From the NCBI GenBank assembly GCA_964017155.1, contig OZ024856.1:3964701-4028700 (forward strand): DNA of 64,000 bases, written 5' to 3'. Under the pieces are notes generated by a model, which was given only the letters and a program-made list of their open reading frames with translations, had not been told where the DNA came from and did no database searches. This document shows positions 1-12,479 of this stretch, one piece after another; position 1 is the first letter of the stretch, and every line of letters begins with the position of its first letter. This DNA is from Oasisia sp. SBJ-2009. Taxonomy: Eukaryota; Annelida; Polychaeta; Sabellida; Siboglinidae. Both the position numbers and the translations under genes were made by a program.

Positions 1-127
1 AATGGGTTTGAATATCTGCAAAGATGTTTGCAGATCTTCGTATAAATATGCTTGTAAATGTGTTCCGGTGAAACGCGTAGGTGAATGTCAGAATGTGCGT
101 TTGCGAACGTGTATAGATTTATAAAAA

Positions 128-271
128 AGTGTGTTTGTGAATGTGTTTGTTTGTTAGTGTGTTTGTTTGTAAGTATGTTTGTTTGTTAGTGTGTGTGCGT
201 GTGTGCATGTGCGTGTGTGCGTGCGTGCGTGCATGCGTGCGTGGGTGCGTGCGTGCATGTGTCCGTGTGTG
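128..271. repeat. TG-rich low-complexity tract
   Basis: Runs of TGTTTGTTTGT grade into alternating TG, then into TGCG/TGCATG steps. It is simple-sequence DNA with no coding signal. The first 127 bases look unremarkable. Confidence 0.8.
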
Positions 272-365
272 CTGACATAGTTAACAATATACCATAATTT
301 AGAACGGACTGCTCAAAACAGAATTTACTCCGCATTCTACCCAGAATTGACTCTAGGCTCTAAAA

Positions 366-704
366 TTAATAGAATTTTGACTCTTCAACAAAGAGTTTCT
401 GGATAACCGCAGCAAACAGGCGCACCATTAGAGCGCAGAGCACAATACTAGCGACTACTGCATCTGTTGGTGCGTCACTGAAGATTAACACATGTTGTCC
501 AAGTCTACTATCTGGGCTACCCCACAGAGGCAGCCCTACCCCATGTAGTGGGCCCTGGATGTGGCCTTCAGCCCTGAGAAGGCCCCACTTGGGCCAGCTG
601 TGGCCTGACAGAGACACCACTGCCTGCATGTACACCAGGTGGCAGAGTAGGCTCAAGGCGACACCCAGGTGGAGCCACTCACCCCTCGTTAACACCCTCC
701 GCAC
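366..704 (-). CDS. candidate 3' exon of an unrecognised membrane protein
   Basis: An open minus-strand frame of 112 codons ends in a stop at 366. It encodes two hydrophobic stretches, LGVALSLLCHLVYMQAVVSL near the N-side and DAVVASIVLCALMVRLFAAV near the C-end, and finishes EESKFY. Its composition is richer in G+C than the surrounding DNA and it contains no low-complexity repeat. Both points fit a real exon better than chance. The frame can extend upstream of the first ATG, so the ATG need not be a start. An acceptor-like GTAG lies just 5' of it on the minus strand. I do not recognise the family. It could be a terminal exon of a multi-pass membrane protein whose other exons lie to the right on the minus strand, but I could not identify partner exons. 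No function is assigned. Confidence 0.28.
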   Translation of the reverse strand: MRRVLTRGEWLHLGVALSLLCHLVYMQAVVSLSGHSWPKWGLLRAEGHIQGPLHGVGLPLWGSPDSRLGQHVLIFSDAPTDAVVASIVLCALMVRLFAAVIQKLFVEESKFY

Positions 705-904
705 AGCTACGATTATACCTCAAGATCTCCTGCCTTCATCCCCTGACCCAGATTCACACGTGAACGGCCCACATAGATCTACACCTGCCCCCTCTCATTA
801 CAACTGCACCCCTCAGTTACACCAGTGCACCCCTACGTTTACATGGTTCATTTGCCAATTTTCATTGATACGATACCCTACATTTTTCACCTTTGCCACA
901 GGTG

Positions 905-1160
905 GTTCATGTCGTCCACATTTACATCTTGGCCCCACATTTACATCTTGGCACCACATTTACAAACGAGGCCCATATTTACAAGTGTGGCCCACATTTA
1001 CAAATATGTTGTCCACATTTATGACCCACATTTACAGATTTGAGCCATATTTACATAGATATGTAACCCATATTTACATGTGTCACCCACATTTATAAAT
1101 GTGGCCAATATTTACACCTGCGGCCCATCTTTACACTTGTGGCCCATCTTTTACACCTGT
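905..1160. repeat. degenerate minisatellite, about 18-20 bp
   Basis: The phrase GGCCCACATTTACA and close variants (GCACCACATTTACA, GACCCACATTTACA, GGCCCATCTTTACA) recurs about a dozen times with small length changes. Open frames across this stretch come from the repeat and are not genes. Confidence 0.75.
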
Positions 1161-4100
1161 GCCACTGCAATTATTACAACATTCCTGCATCGGGCTTTAC
1201 GCAGGACTAAATTGAAATGGACACAAACACACATGTGACATCATTTTCACTAATTGTTTGGCATAACTGACTATCTGGCTATAATCAATGATGGACATTT
1301 GTTGGTGCCCAAACTGAAATCTTCACAATAACTGAATCTGAGTTGTTGATTGCACATGATTGCGAGAAAGTGAAGTTGAGTGGTTTTAGGACTGAATATT
1401 GTACAAATCGAACATTTGCCGTAACTATACACATATGCTTTAGCCACAAATGTTTTTCATTTTTATTTTCATGTTCTGACTTAACAGACATGTTGTCAGA
1501 CATCCTGTGATTTTCCTGTTTTAAAAAGAAAACACTCATTTCATGTTTATGATTTATTTAATCTAAAATGTCAAATGATACTATGATCAAAGTAACAATG
1601 CCAATCGTGTGGCTTCCCGGTCAATGACCTCGCCATTTGGCTTCAGGTCGTTTTTGTGGCTTCCACGTTACAATGACAGCTTGCTGACAATGACAATGAG
1701 ACTGACCTTATTTTCGGACAAATTATTTACAGCTCATGGTTATCTGAAATTGTGTTGGTCACCACAAAGATAAACAATAGCGCCTCATGGCTGTTTCATC
1801 TTCTGGTAAATAAATCATTAATTTTAATACACTCCTTGTTTATTAGACAGCGGACATGGACACCAGAAATGATGCATTTACAGATTTGACAAAGAAAGAT
1901 AATTACCCAATATAATCCTCCCCCCAATCGTGGAACAAATCTAACCGCACATGTTGACTCAATAAATGACTCTGTTTACAGGAAGTGTGCAACAGGAACT
2001 ACAAAGTTCACGAAACAGAATTTGTTCCCAATCACCCTAAGAAACAAATGAACTGATGTATCGTTTTTGAGCAAGCTTTTTTATGGAAATTTAATAGTGC
2101 TTTATAAATATGGTGGCACAGTACTATCTAACTGCTGGTGGTGCTCAATCATTGACATAAACAAGAAACCCTGTGGCAGCGTTTAAATATTTGAATGCTT
2201 TGTTACTGATTGACGGTGATGGAGACGGGTGAAGCACCTTTTAGTCGGACCTCTCAGATGGATCTTTCATTAGTCACGTCTCCCTAATGGAATCTTTAAA
2301 GGAATCAGGGAAATGTCAGTTAATTATCCACAGTCCTAATGGACTTTGTGCTAATTCCATAAACATTTATCCCTAAAATACACCAAAGGATCAGACATTT
2401 CGATATAGGTACAGTCTTGCACTATTTTAGATTTAGATTTATTTGTTTATTTGTTCATTCAGCCTGCCAAGAGTTTTGTCTTTACAAAAGGTTCAATATG
2501 AGAATGAAAAGTAAACCATCAATTGCACGTATTGCTAGGGAATGTTTTTTGGGCACTTTGGGTGATAGTTGTGCAATGGTTACAAACTGGCAGTAAAGTA
2601 GGATTACCACATTATCTATAAACCTGATGACAGGCAGGCAATAAACCTGATGATGCTGTGCAATGTGTCACATGACTGGATCGTCTTCTTATCAAATAAT
2701 AACCTTCAACATAGTGCTAGAGGACATAGTTCACAGTTTGAGCCACCTTCAACTCCAGTGTTTGGTCTTGTAAGTAATAACCTTCTTCACACTCTGTACG
2801 ATCCCGAGAGTGACAGAGTTCACAGCCACAGCTCCGTCTACCCCCTGCGTGGGGGATCTTCTGCCTCTTCTAGTGCAATCACTCGGAATGTTCAGCGACC
2901 AGCAGCTTTTAGTGTTTCCTTGGAAAAACAGAGGCAACGAGGACTAGAACGTAGTTGCACAACCTCCCACACTCCAGGCAGGCGTGTAGCACTCTCAATG
3001 GATGGTTCAACGTTCTAGGAACAGTGTTCCCCTCTTGTACTGGTCATGTCTACTATAGGCACTCATCCGTTAGAAGTGCGATTAATTTCGGCTGTATGCA
3101 GAGCATTCTGGGTAAAATAGTTTCATCATCATAGCCTGAAATCCAATTTAAGTGGACAGTGATAGGAGCAGTTGTAATGTCTGTGGTGAAAGTGGGTTAA
3201 GTGGAACGGGTAATTTACATAAATAGTTCAAATATTATATATATATATATATATATATATCTACAGTCCAATCACAATGCAAACAAAATGGTGATATTAC
3301 ACAATCTTAAAGTTGTGAAGAAAATCATAAATTTGGAGGAGATTTAATTTTTTTTACTTATGACACAATGAAAAGGAACAGAATTCCTGATGAAGGCTGT
3401 CAAAGGGGAACTGCCAAAACACTCATGTGATTTAAATTGTTTTAGTTACAAGTGTTAAAGAAAGTTGCTTTGTTTGATACGTTCTGTTTACACCAGATGA
3501 GATGTTGAATGTACGCTTCACTACAATGCTATAGTTACACATGCAACGGTATAAATATTGGCGATCTCCAAAGTTGTGGACATCTCGCAACAGTTAGTTG
3601 TGTTCGTTCCTATCCAGGCTGCTGGAACACTGAGTGTAGATTGTCTTCATAAGTCTTCTTTTCCCTTCAATCCCTGGCCTTTGACACAAGATTTGTAATT
3701 TTTTATCTCACCATTTTCTAAGTAGGGCACGTGATCTGAATTCCAAGTGCTCTTTCAAAATGTTGCATAATAGTCAACAATGTAGAATTGGTTTAACATA
3801 TTATTATTTTTAATAGATCACTATTTTTCAATGAACATTGAGTGTTTCTAGTCAGACAGCTTAATTTGTTTTCAGTTCTCAGACAGGAGAAATTCTAAAC
3901 TCTGGGCATTATTAAGTTCCCAGACTTTTTGTTCCAATACAGGAGTGTATCATTATTGTGATAACAATAATAGCCTGGATAACAGTAATAATTACTGTTG
4001 TCTGTTGGATCTTGGTTAGTCTTTGGGAATAACCAAGAACCAACAATGTTAGCCACAGAATGCGGCATAACTACTTCTAGCATTATATTGCACCATTCCC

Positions 4101-4929
4101 CCAGTTCACCATTGTGGAACTCCACGGTTGTTTAAAACTGACCAACAACTGTAAATATTACTGCATGAAATGTGTCATGCGTGTGAATATTGGTTCTTCA
4201 CAGCTTCATAGACATTACAGACATCACCATAACCATGGAAATGAGAGTGAAGCACTGTGAATGTGGCACACCCAAATCACCACAGAAGACTGACATCACT
4301 GTACACTCGACAATGCCACACTGTGATATTTCATCCGTGTTGTCGCATATTACACACGAGAGTGCACTTGTAAGCATTTAGTTCTAATAATCTTCAAGGG
4401 TCACTTGTATACAATGTTTATTTCAGACAAAAAGTCCTCTGTATACATAAATACATAAATGTATAATACATAAAATGCAATTAAAACAGTTATGAAGTAC
4501 AAGTAAAAGAATAAATGAGTAGATAGTAAAAATAAAAAGGTCATGAAAAAAATGAATAAGTGTTAAAAATACTTATTAAAAATAGGGTACAATACAAGTA
4601 TCACTTGTACACTTGGCATGTCTAGTATTACATAGAACTTCCAAAAAGCTTACTGTATGTGCATGATTATGTTATTATTTGAATGGTAACTTAAACAAAA
4701 TAAACCTTAAAACAGTTCACTCAGGTATGAATTGTGAGTATCAGATTGATCAGATCTTTATCTTAAGAAATTTGCCTTAAGGAGAATCACTTTCTTCCTA
4801 AACCAATTATGTTAATGCAGAATCCTTCACAGCGGAACATTCCCCAGAATGACAGTGACCTGGTCAATTAATTCTACACCTGCTCATTTAACTCAATGTT
4901 TCTAGTCATACTAATTGGTCCATATAATT
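1161..4929. other. AT-rich stretch with no recognisable gene
   Basis: I see no exon with plausible splice sites, no tRNA and no strong family match here. It holds a short (AT)n at 3234-3260 and scattered A/T-rich sequence. The longest open frames (2650-3018 plus, 3895-4125 minus) show no recognisable motif. Confidence 0.5.
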
Positions 4930-5615
4930 AGCTGTTTATAGACCTACTAACTGCCCTACACTCTTGGTAATTAATCATTTACAGTTGTACAGATTGCTCC
5001 ACACCTCGTAATTAACCATTTACAGTTGTGTTAATTGCTCCACACGTCTCTGTAAATCACTGTTCACTGTTGTACAAATCGTCCCACACCTTGTAATTAA
5101 CCATTTATAGTTGTACTAACTGTGAGACAGTTCCTGGTAATTACCTGTTTATATTTGTACTAACTGTAACACAATTCCTTGTAATTAACTGTTTACAGTT
5201 GTACTAACTGTAACACAATTCCTTATACTTATTGTGCTGTAATTATAATTTATAGTTGTGCTGACTGTTCCCCTCATCCTTCAGATTATATAATACAACC
5301 ATTTACAGTTGTATTAGTTAACTGTGAAACAATTCCAGCTATAGTTGTACTAACTGCATGACACAGTACCTTGTCATTATTTTTATAGTTGTACTAACTG
5401 CATGACACAGTTTCTTGTAGTTATTTCTTAATGGTTGTACTAACTGCATGACACAGTTCCTTGTAATTAATTATTGTTTATAGTTGTACTAACGGCATTA
5501 CACAGTTCCTTGTAATTAACTGTTTATAGTTGTACTAACTGCTCCACATGTCCTTGTAATTAACTGTTTATAGTTGTACTAACTGCTCCACATGTCCTTG
5601 TAATTAACTGTTTAC
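4930..5615. repeat. degenerate minisatellite, about 43-bp unit
   Basis: Repeats are built on TTGTAATTAACTGTTTATAG followed by TTGTACTAACTG and a short variable spacer (CTCCACATGTCC, CATGACACAGTT, TAACACAATT). The 3' copies near 5510-5615 are almost identical and the 5' copies are more diverged, which suggests recent expansion at the right edge. Confidence 0.8.
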
Positions 5616-8189
5616 ACAACACACAGGTCATGTTGCTACTAGACAATATAGCCCTGGTACAAAGGCTCTATCTTAATGACACATGCCCTGCCCCCAGCAA
5701 ACCCTCAGATAATGGCGGCCCAGCCTCCCACAATGGAATGTACACTTCCCTAAAATAGCCAGCATCGATTTGTTAACAAAAACATTGGGGCAGAGGGAAA
5801 CAAGATAGGGACAAACCACAATGATTAACAGTGGACTTAATCTGCTGTATGTACTATTATGATGTTGTGTTTCACGTTTTGCTACAATGACCCAGTGTCG
5901 ACCTGTACAAAAGACATTAGATTGCCAAGTGAGATTCCAAAATAATTGATGGGGGGTTGTGGGGGGTGGGTTGTGGGGGATGCATGGTTTACGTAGGCTT
6001 ACTTTCACCATGCATTCATAAAGTACTGCATTAACATAAAGCCCAGTTGGCTGGAAGTGAAAGGTCTAGTACTTGACAAAGTCGGTAAAAAGGAGTAGCT
6101 CGACAAATATGCTCAAACACAAATGATCTACACAGTGTTAGTTGAATATCTCTGATGTGGTGAGAGTTCTTTACGTCGGGCTTAACAAATGCCTCTTGTG
6201 CAGCAAGGCAGAATAAAACGTTTGCATTGGTAATCGGGGCATGTGAACATTGTGTTGTGAAGTATTGTCTAAATATAGCCTGGAAGTGATCTCCAAATAT
6301 GGCCTAAACATAATCTCCAAATATGGTCATGCATTGATGCAAAAATTATGGTCTGGAAATGATCTCTAAAGCAAAACTCCGCCTTTCATTCATGGGCTTC
6401 TTATAAGTCCCTTCATAAGAGTCTGTGTGACAAACTAGTTTTTTAATTTTATTTTTTAAATGTTTATATTAACTTTCAACCTACCTGCATACCTTGGTAT
6501 AAAATGATTATATCTTGCGTCTGACACAGCCACCTATTAATTTTTTAAACTTATAAGCTCGGCACATTATGGTGCTTTCAAATCCTGCATTGGCGCCGCT
6601 ATCTTGTATTAGGGAACACATGGTTCACTTGTTTGTTCAAAATATCAGCATGAGGGACATTCATTCGCACGAAATTCGTATGCTGACACCTAACTTTTCT
6701 GCAATTCCAAAGTATGAGTTCACAAAACTCCCACTAAGTTCCTTTAAAAAAGATGGTTGGAACTAACCAACATAAATTTCTATATATTAATTATTAATCT
6801 AGAATTAAATATTTAGTTTTTTATGCAAATGCTATTTTTCTGCTTTTATTAGGGTCATTAACTTATGTTCTCATCCTATGATAATACAGTGTAATACACA
6901 TAAAAGCCCACGTATGTGTGTAAAATCATGTGCATATTAGAAATTACATAGACAAGTGTTGTGTGATGCAAATTTAACAGGAATATTTCGATTAATTAAC
7001 TTTATACAGTACACGTTGGTTTTATACATGTTAAGCATGTATCCTGTTAAAAATGGGTCAGCATGCCGGGGGGGGGTGGGGTTGGGGGTGGGGGTGGGGG
7101 GCTGTCTAATTTGGGAGAGGTTTTGTGGTTTTTGTGTGACACATCAAAATGTTGCAATATTTAGTGTGTAGGCTAGTTGCCAACACATACACTACACGCT
7201 TGATATCTTGCGGCTGAGCCGGTACAGTTAATATTTGTTTTAAATAACTATTGGTCAGTGCTTCTAAGGTTTGGGGACCACATAAAAAGAATGGTTTTGT
7301 CCTTTAAAATTATTTATTTTATATATATTTGTTTTTATTTATTGATGTTTTACAATGAACACAAACAAGTTTTTCCCTGGGGGCCAGATGGTGGTGTAAT
7401 ACCAATAATTGTAACACTTCTATATCTTTATAATATTCTAACTCACAGGTGCAACAAGCAAAATCTTTTGGCGTAATCATAAACGGGGGCAGGTAAAAGT
7501 TGTTATTGAAGCATGGAACCACTGAAAATTTATGGTGTAATAGCAATTTTAAACAAATATGTTTTCAGTATTCTATGAAAGGTGGCTATAGTTTAAGAAA
7601 ATATAGTTTTTTAGAATTTGATTCCAAATTGTCAGCACAGCTACAGAGAAAACACGTTTGCCAATATTCAGCCTAGTTTTAGGAACAAACAAAAAGGATA
7701 AATCAAGCATATTCAGCTTGAAGAACACCATTACGAGACCTGGGCATGTACCTGTTTGTTTCTGTGTTTCCTGTTATTAAACCTGGTGATTATAATTGCT
7801 GATGTTGAAAGGAAAACTTAGAATGTGTTTGCAAACTAGGCTAACAATTAAAGTATTTCAAAAATAAAGTAAAAAAATATTTCGCGCAAAGGTTTATTGG
7901 GTTAATTATCAAATCTGAATCGGATTTGACTACCGGGGTAGCAGTCCTCCGCGAGGGCTCAGAGCACATGTTTGTTTACTTAAGGTCTAGTGTTAAAATA
8001 TATAAATGCCCCGAATATGTAATTATGACTGACCTTCTAAAACCAATGCTTCTGCACATGTGCCTGGGACAATAATATTCTGGCTGCAGATGAACAATTC
8101 AAGGTCAAGATGGGGCTATTTATTGACAGAGGACGTCGGTGCATTACAAAAGTAAACTGTCATTAATGCATCGATACACACAAATGCAT
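5616..8189. other. AT-rich stretch with G-runs, no gene recognised
   Basis: No supported coding exon. It contains two guanine-run clusters (5942-5985 and 7066-7102) and a stretch near 7570-7750 that resembles 42370-42500, suggesting copies of one dispersed repeat. Confidence 0.45.
7066..7102 (+). other. G-quadruplex-type guanine cluster
   Basis: Five runs of four to eight G separated by one or two T lie in 37 bases on the plus strand. This meets the usual G3+N1-7 pattern with room to spare. Any effect on transcription or replication is unknown. Confidence 0.6.
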
Positions 8190-8362
8190 CTATGCACACA
8201 GGCATGAATCCACACATGCACGCATGCATACACACACAAACGAACACACACGCATGCATGTATTTCACGCACACACATGCATGCACGCATGCATACACAG
8301 ACCCACACACGCATGCACGCACGCACGCACACACGCACACGCATGCACACTTGCACATACAC
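8190..8362. repeat. CA / GCATGC-rich low-complexity tract
   Basis: Alternating purine-pyrimidine DNA made of ACACAC, GCATGCATGC and CACGCACG steps. Overlapping Cys/Val- or His/Thr-rich frames on both strands are products of the repeat. Confidence 0.8.
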
Positions 8363-8524
8363 TCCAAATGTTCAACTGTGTAGTTAGGTTGCTGCCAGGT
8401 GCAACCAACGCGCTTAACGTCAAGCCCTCTTACTTGTCTTACAGGTGTATTTAGCTAGCCACTTGCATCCCAATACCTGTGACCCCCCAATTCCTGAGTT
8501 ATGGTCACTGCCCATTACCCCATC

Positions 8525-8715
8525 TTGGGCACCTCACCCAACAACTGAGGGCCACTGCCCCCTAGATGCCATAGAGGGGTGTCAGAATAGTCCCCCATGC
8601 CCACTGATGGCCACTGCCCCATAGATGCCCTAGAGAGGTGTCAGTACAGTCCCCCATGCCCACTGATGGTCACTGCCCCATAGATGCCCTACAGGGGTGT
8701 CAGTATAACCCCCAT
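8525..8715. repeat. minisatellite, about 60-bp unit, three copies
   Basis: Three successive copies contain CCACTGCCCCATAGATGCC, then a GGTGTCAGTA-type core, then CAGTCCCCCATGCCCACTGA, with only a few substitutions between copies. From 8716 to 9404 I see nothing more. Confidence 0.75.
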
Positions 8716-9404
8716 GCCCACTGCACATACCATGAGTAGGTATTTCAAGCGTTTTCGTCTGTGCCTAGGGTTAGAGGGGGCTACAGTGACTGGGGGAGTG
8801 TCTCTGTGCGAGTGTAAGCGCGAGAAACCTGTTAGAGTGTTGCACAGACCCTGCTGGGGCCTTTCAATGCACCTGCTCACAAGTCGTATTCCTCTGAACT
8901 TGAGGTTATATCTGTTTGGTTGCAGCCAGATTGCGACCAGAGAGAACACGGCCGTTAGGTAATTAACCACAACTCTATGAGTGTTTTGCTGGTTACACCT
9001 ATCCCAGCTGTGCGTACTTGCGGTGAGGCGACCCTAGGCCACTCGTTGGATCCCCTTCATGCCAAATCAACGAAAACCTGGCCACAATCGCCGAAAAAGG
9101 GCAGGCTGGTGTACTATGACTTCAACCTACACGTACACGTTATTTAAACTTTCTGAAGTTCTCGACCTGTCTTACAGCCCTGTAGTGAACTGATCACTGT
9201 AACTGATGAACACAACTGGCTACAGTTACTGATCATACCAAGATGTTTTTTTCATCTAAAAATGATGATCATCTGTAACTTTACAGGGTAAGACCGATTA
9301 ATTATATTTAATATGTGTAGTCACAAAACAGATACACATAGTGCAGCTGAATGCTGCATCCTCGATAATACATCCACCTCCTAATTAAGTGCATGTTGTT
9401 TTAC

Positions 9405-9800
9405 AGTAAGACACAAGTAATAAGGCCACCTTGCAATTAAGGTCACCCTGCTTTATAGTAAAACCCCACTAATACAGCCACCTCACAATTAAGGTCACCC
9501 TGCTTTACAGTAAAACCCCAGTAATACAGCCACCTCACAATTAAGGTCACCCTGCTTTACAGTAAAATCCCAGTAATACAGCCACCTCACAATTAAGGTC
9601 ACCCTGCTTTACAGTAAACCCTAGTAATACAACCACCTCACAATTAAGGTCACCCTGCTTTACAGTAAAACCCCAGTATTAGAGCTACCTCACAATTAAG
9701 GTCACCTCCATTTACCAAAACCCCAGTAATGCAGCCACTTTGCAATTAAGGTCACCATGCCTTACAGTAAAACCTTGTTAATACAGTCACCTCACAATTT
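9405..9800. repeat. tandem array, about 60-bp unit, seven copies
   Basis: Each unit contains CAGTAAAACCCCAGTAATAC, then AGCCACCTCACAATTAAGG, then TCACCCTGCTTTA. Copies are well conserved in the middle and decay at both ends. A related single copy appears in a PARP1 intron near 52843-52945, so the unit belongs to a dispersed family. Confidence 0.8.
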
Positions 9801-9837
9801 GGTATATATACATATAAGCCATTTTCAATAAATTTGT

Positions 9838-10112
9838 CCAAGTCCCAAAGGTGACCTTAATAGAGAGGTTCCAAAGATGGCCTTAATAGAGAGGTTCCAA
9901 GACTGATCTTAGTAGATAGGTTATAAGGATGATCGTAATAGAGTTGACAATGGTGCCTTAGAGAGTATTACTAGATAGGTTCCAAAGTTGACCTTAATAG
10001 AGAGATTTCAATAATGACCCCAATAGAGAGGTCCCAAGGTAGACCTTAATAGTGAAATTCCAATGATTACCTTAATTTAATAGAGAGGTTCCAGTGATGA
10101 CCTTTATGGAGG
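9838..10112. repeat. array of GACCTTAATAGAGAGGTTCC units
   Basis: About nine irregular units of roughly 30 bp contain GACCTTAATAGAGAGGTTCC or variants. Read on the opposite strand, these give CTCTATTAAGGTC, which matches the AATTAAGGTCACC core of the array at 9405-9800. The two arrays are therefore in inverted orientation. Confidence 0.7.
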
Positions 10113-10616
10113 TTTCACGTTACAGTTAGTAGTCAAAATGGTTTGATTAGAGTGAAGTAACTGGGCCCAACACAGATGCAAAATGACATTTATGACTAGT
10201 TCATTTTATGCATTTATAACCAGAACGATGGCTTCACTAGTTTTATGCACACATACCGAGCAATGACAGCATCCATCGTCCACTAGATGACAGAGATGCC
10301 ATAACAGATGACTCCATTAATTCAGCTAGACCTTTGCAAGCGAGGAATGCACTGTAGATACCTAGGCCGTCTTATAAAACCAATGTTTGAATCAGTCCTG
10401 ACACAGACAGAGCTCCTGTTCTCTTCAGAAGAGACTTATGCATTCAGTCAATCAACAGACACCTGCTACCCACAAAAGACAAACACACTTCATGGTTATA
10501 GCGTATTCATATCACAGCTTCTGGTTAGACAGGTCTACGTTACATATTTCACATAACTAATCCCCAACTGGATACAAAGTTAAACGTAGCGAGATCTGTG
10601 GTTTGGTGCCTGCAAT

Positions 10617-10975
10617 GCAATCGTGCAGCGGTACAGTACAGTGGTTTGAATATTGGACCCTCAATCGAGATACCCTGGATCCAAATCCTATGGTGCTGCA
10701 TTGACACTTCCTCTGGCACAAGTTTGTTCACTCGAATGTAGCTCTAGTTCACTCGATCAGCTCTATACAATGAGTATCTGGCTATAGATAAGTGGATATT
10801 TGTGAATAAAGAGTCTTTGCACATTAATTGTAGCGATGCTGAATGCTTTCCAGAGTCAAAGAAGTAGACTTGGTGGTTGAATGAACTGTTTGGTGGAAAG
10901 AAAAAAGCACTTTGAGCTGTCCTAGGGCTAGGCCAAGTACTGGCTACTGTGCTATAAGTAAAGCTAGCCCTGTCA
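10617..10975 (+). mobile_element. tRNA-derived SINE, diverged copy
   Basis: It parallels the SINE at 63374 segment by segment. There is a degenerate tRNA-like head (B-box remnant GGATCCAAATCC), then AAGTTTGTTCACTCGAATG, TCAGCTCTATACAATGAGTA, TCTGGCTATAGATAAGTGG and AGAGTCTTTGCAC, and a tail with AAGCACTTTGAGCTGTCC and TACTGTGCTATAAGTAAA. The tail resembles the 3' end used by many LINE-dependent SINEs. It is older than the 63-kb copy, judging from the ruined A box. Confidence 0.65.
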
Positions 10976-11212
10976 GAGCTAGAGAGACAAGTCTTGAACT
11001 TGTCTAAAAACAACTAGGTCTAAGACACTGATGCTCTAAAGTGGACAACTCGCATGAGTTAACATGTGACTGGTCACGTATCGTACCGTAACGCCCATGC
11101 GCCTTAACTAGAACTCAACACAGTCTTCCCTAGGTTCCAGAGTGGTAGAGTCACCGACAGCCGCGAAGAGTTCCTAAAACAGCAGATTAAAGCAAAAACA
11201 CACTGTACTTAC

Positions 11213-11439
11213 AAGTGGGTGAGATTCCTCGGCAGGTCTTGTGGTATGTCCGTCACATTGCTGCCCTGACAGACGACCATGGTGCGTTGGCGTGTGTAGC
11301 AACAACTGCACGGCCCACAGACGCGCCAGCCCCCTGTCCCGAGACAGTTGCCCATGGCGTCTCCCGCCACTGTCACCACGACGCCACCATCCACGGCTGA
11401 CAATCCCGACAGCGCCGCGAGTAACATCCACGGCAACAT
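11213..11439 (-). CDS. first exon of an LRR receptor, glycoprotein-hormone-receptor-like (partial)
   Basis: From the ATG at 11439 the minus strand encodes 75 codons plus two bases before a strong donor (GTAAGT). The start MLPWMLLAALSGLSA is a signal peptide. The next part has the cysteine spacing of an LRR N-terminal cap (CGPCSCCYTRQRTMVVC), followed by GSNVTDIPQDLPRNLTHL, the beginning of the first leucine-rich repeat. The phrase VTxIPxDLPRN and the phase-2 donor inside the leucine codon match exon 1 of vertebrate FSH/LH/TSH receptors (known family organisation). This suggests an invertebrate LGR of that class, a G-protein-coupled receptor for cystine-knot hormones at the plasma membrane. 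Later exons should be about 72-75 bp, phase 2, further left on the minus strand, but I found none in the window, so the identification rests on one exon. An upstream in-frame ATG at 11556 would mask the signal peptide, and I prefer 11439. Other LRR proteins (for example peroxidasin- or Slit-like) remain possible. Confidence 0.55.
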
Positions 11440-11780
11440 TACCTCGACGGGGCACGCTTCGACACGCCGATTTCCTCCAAAAGACTTCGGAGTTACCCGT
11501 GAGACGGTGGTTTTTCGTCCGTACCAAGCACGTGTCTTTATCCTCGAAACTCCCAACTACAACTGATGCAGACGACATCAAGCCAGCGAGACTAGCGACC
11601 CGCGCCCGTCGAACGCGCCGATCAAACCCGCCGCGTGGCCACACTTTGGCGGGGAGATGCGGTGAAACGTCGGGTGGGCTGTTTATCGTATGCGAATTCA
11701 CGAGCGCACCGTGTAAACGAGCGAGTCAGTTTGTAGAATTGAATCATTCTCCGTATCTGACAACTGGTCGCGTATTATAA
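11440..11780 (-). promoter_or_regulatory. CpG-rich 5' region of the LRR receptor exon
   Basis: CpG density rises sharply compared with the flanks (for example CGCGCCCGTCGAACGCGCCG near 11600) immediately 5' of the proposed start. This fits an unmethylated promoter and 5' UTR. No TATA box is evident. Confidence 0.4.
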
Positions 11781-11847
11781 TTTATTTCATACCATTTGTT
11801 TCAGTAGCGTAGCCAAGATTTCGCGTTGGATGGGGCCATCCGACAAC

Positions 11848-11850
<3 letters not shown>

Positions 11851-11924
<74 letters not shown>

Positions 11925-12124
11925 NNNNNNNNNNNNNNNNNNNNNNNNNNNNNNNNNNNNNNNNNNNNNNNNNNNNNNNNNNNNNNNNNNNNNNNNNNNN
12001 NNNNNNNNNNNNNNNNNNNNNNNNNNNNNNNNNNNNNNNNNNNNNNNNNNNNNNNNNNNNNNNNNNNNNNNNNNNNNNNNNNNNNNNNNNNNNNNNNNNN
12101 NNNNNNNNNNNNNNNNNNNNNNNN

Positions 12125-12163
<39 letters not shown>
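11851..12163. repeat. (CT)n and (AC)n flanking a 200-N gap
   Basis: (CT)n runs 11851-11924, bases 11925-12124 are N, and (AC)n runs 12125-12163. The assembly broke inside a compound dinucleotide repeat, so its true length is unknown. All frames through it are meaningless. Confidence 0.95.
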
Positions 12164-12165
<2 letters not shown>

Positions 12166-12479
12166 AGATAAGATACGTTTTTTCACATGGCAATACACTC
12201 ACATGCACCAAACGATTATAATAACATCTATTACTACTTTAAATTAAAAAAACATAAATAAATATATATAATTATTACTATTTAAATTCAAACCCAACTC
12301 GCTTAAAATTATTACCGACATGACCAGTAACTTCACAACATGAAACGTTACTGCTTACTAAAATATATAAATTTACTATAGGAAATTTCAAATACCCAGT
12401 GCAAAATCGACTAGACAATTTGCTTTGATTATAATGAAGATTACAGCAGGAGCAGACGCTTGGAGGAAAGTCGGTGATT

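Noticed and set aside
559..1098. 179-codon plus-strand frame
   Set aside because: Antisense to the candidate exon at 366-704, then continues through the ACATTTACA repeats. Composition is repeat-driven.
11782..12221. Open frames spanning the assembly gap
   Set aside because: Consist of dinucleotide repeats and 200 unknown bases.
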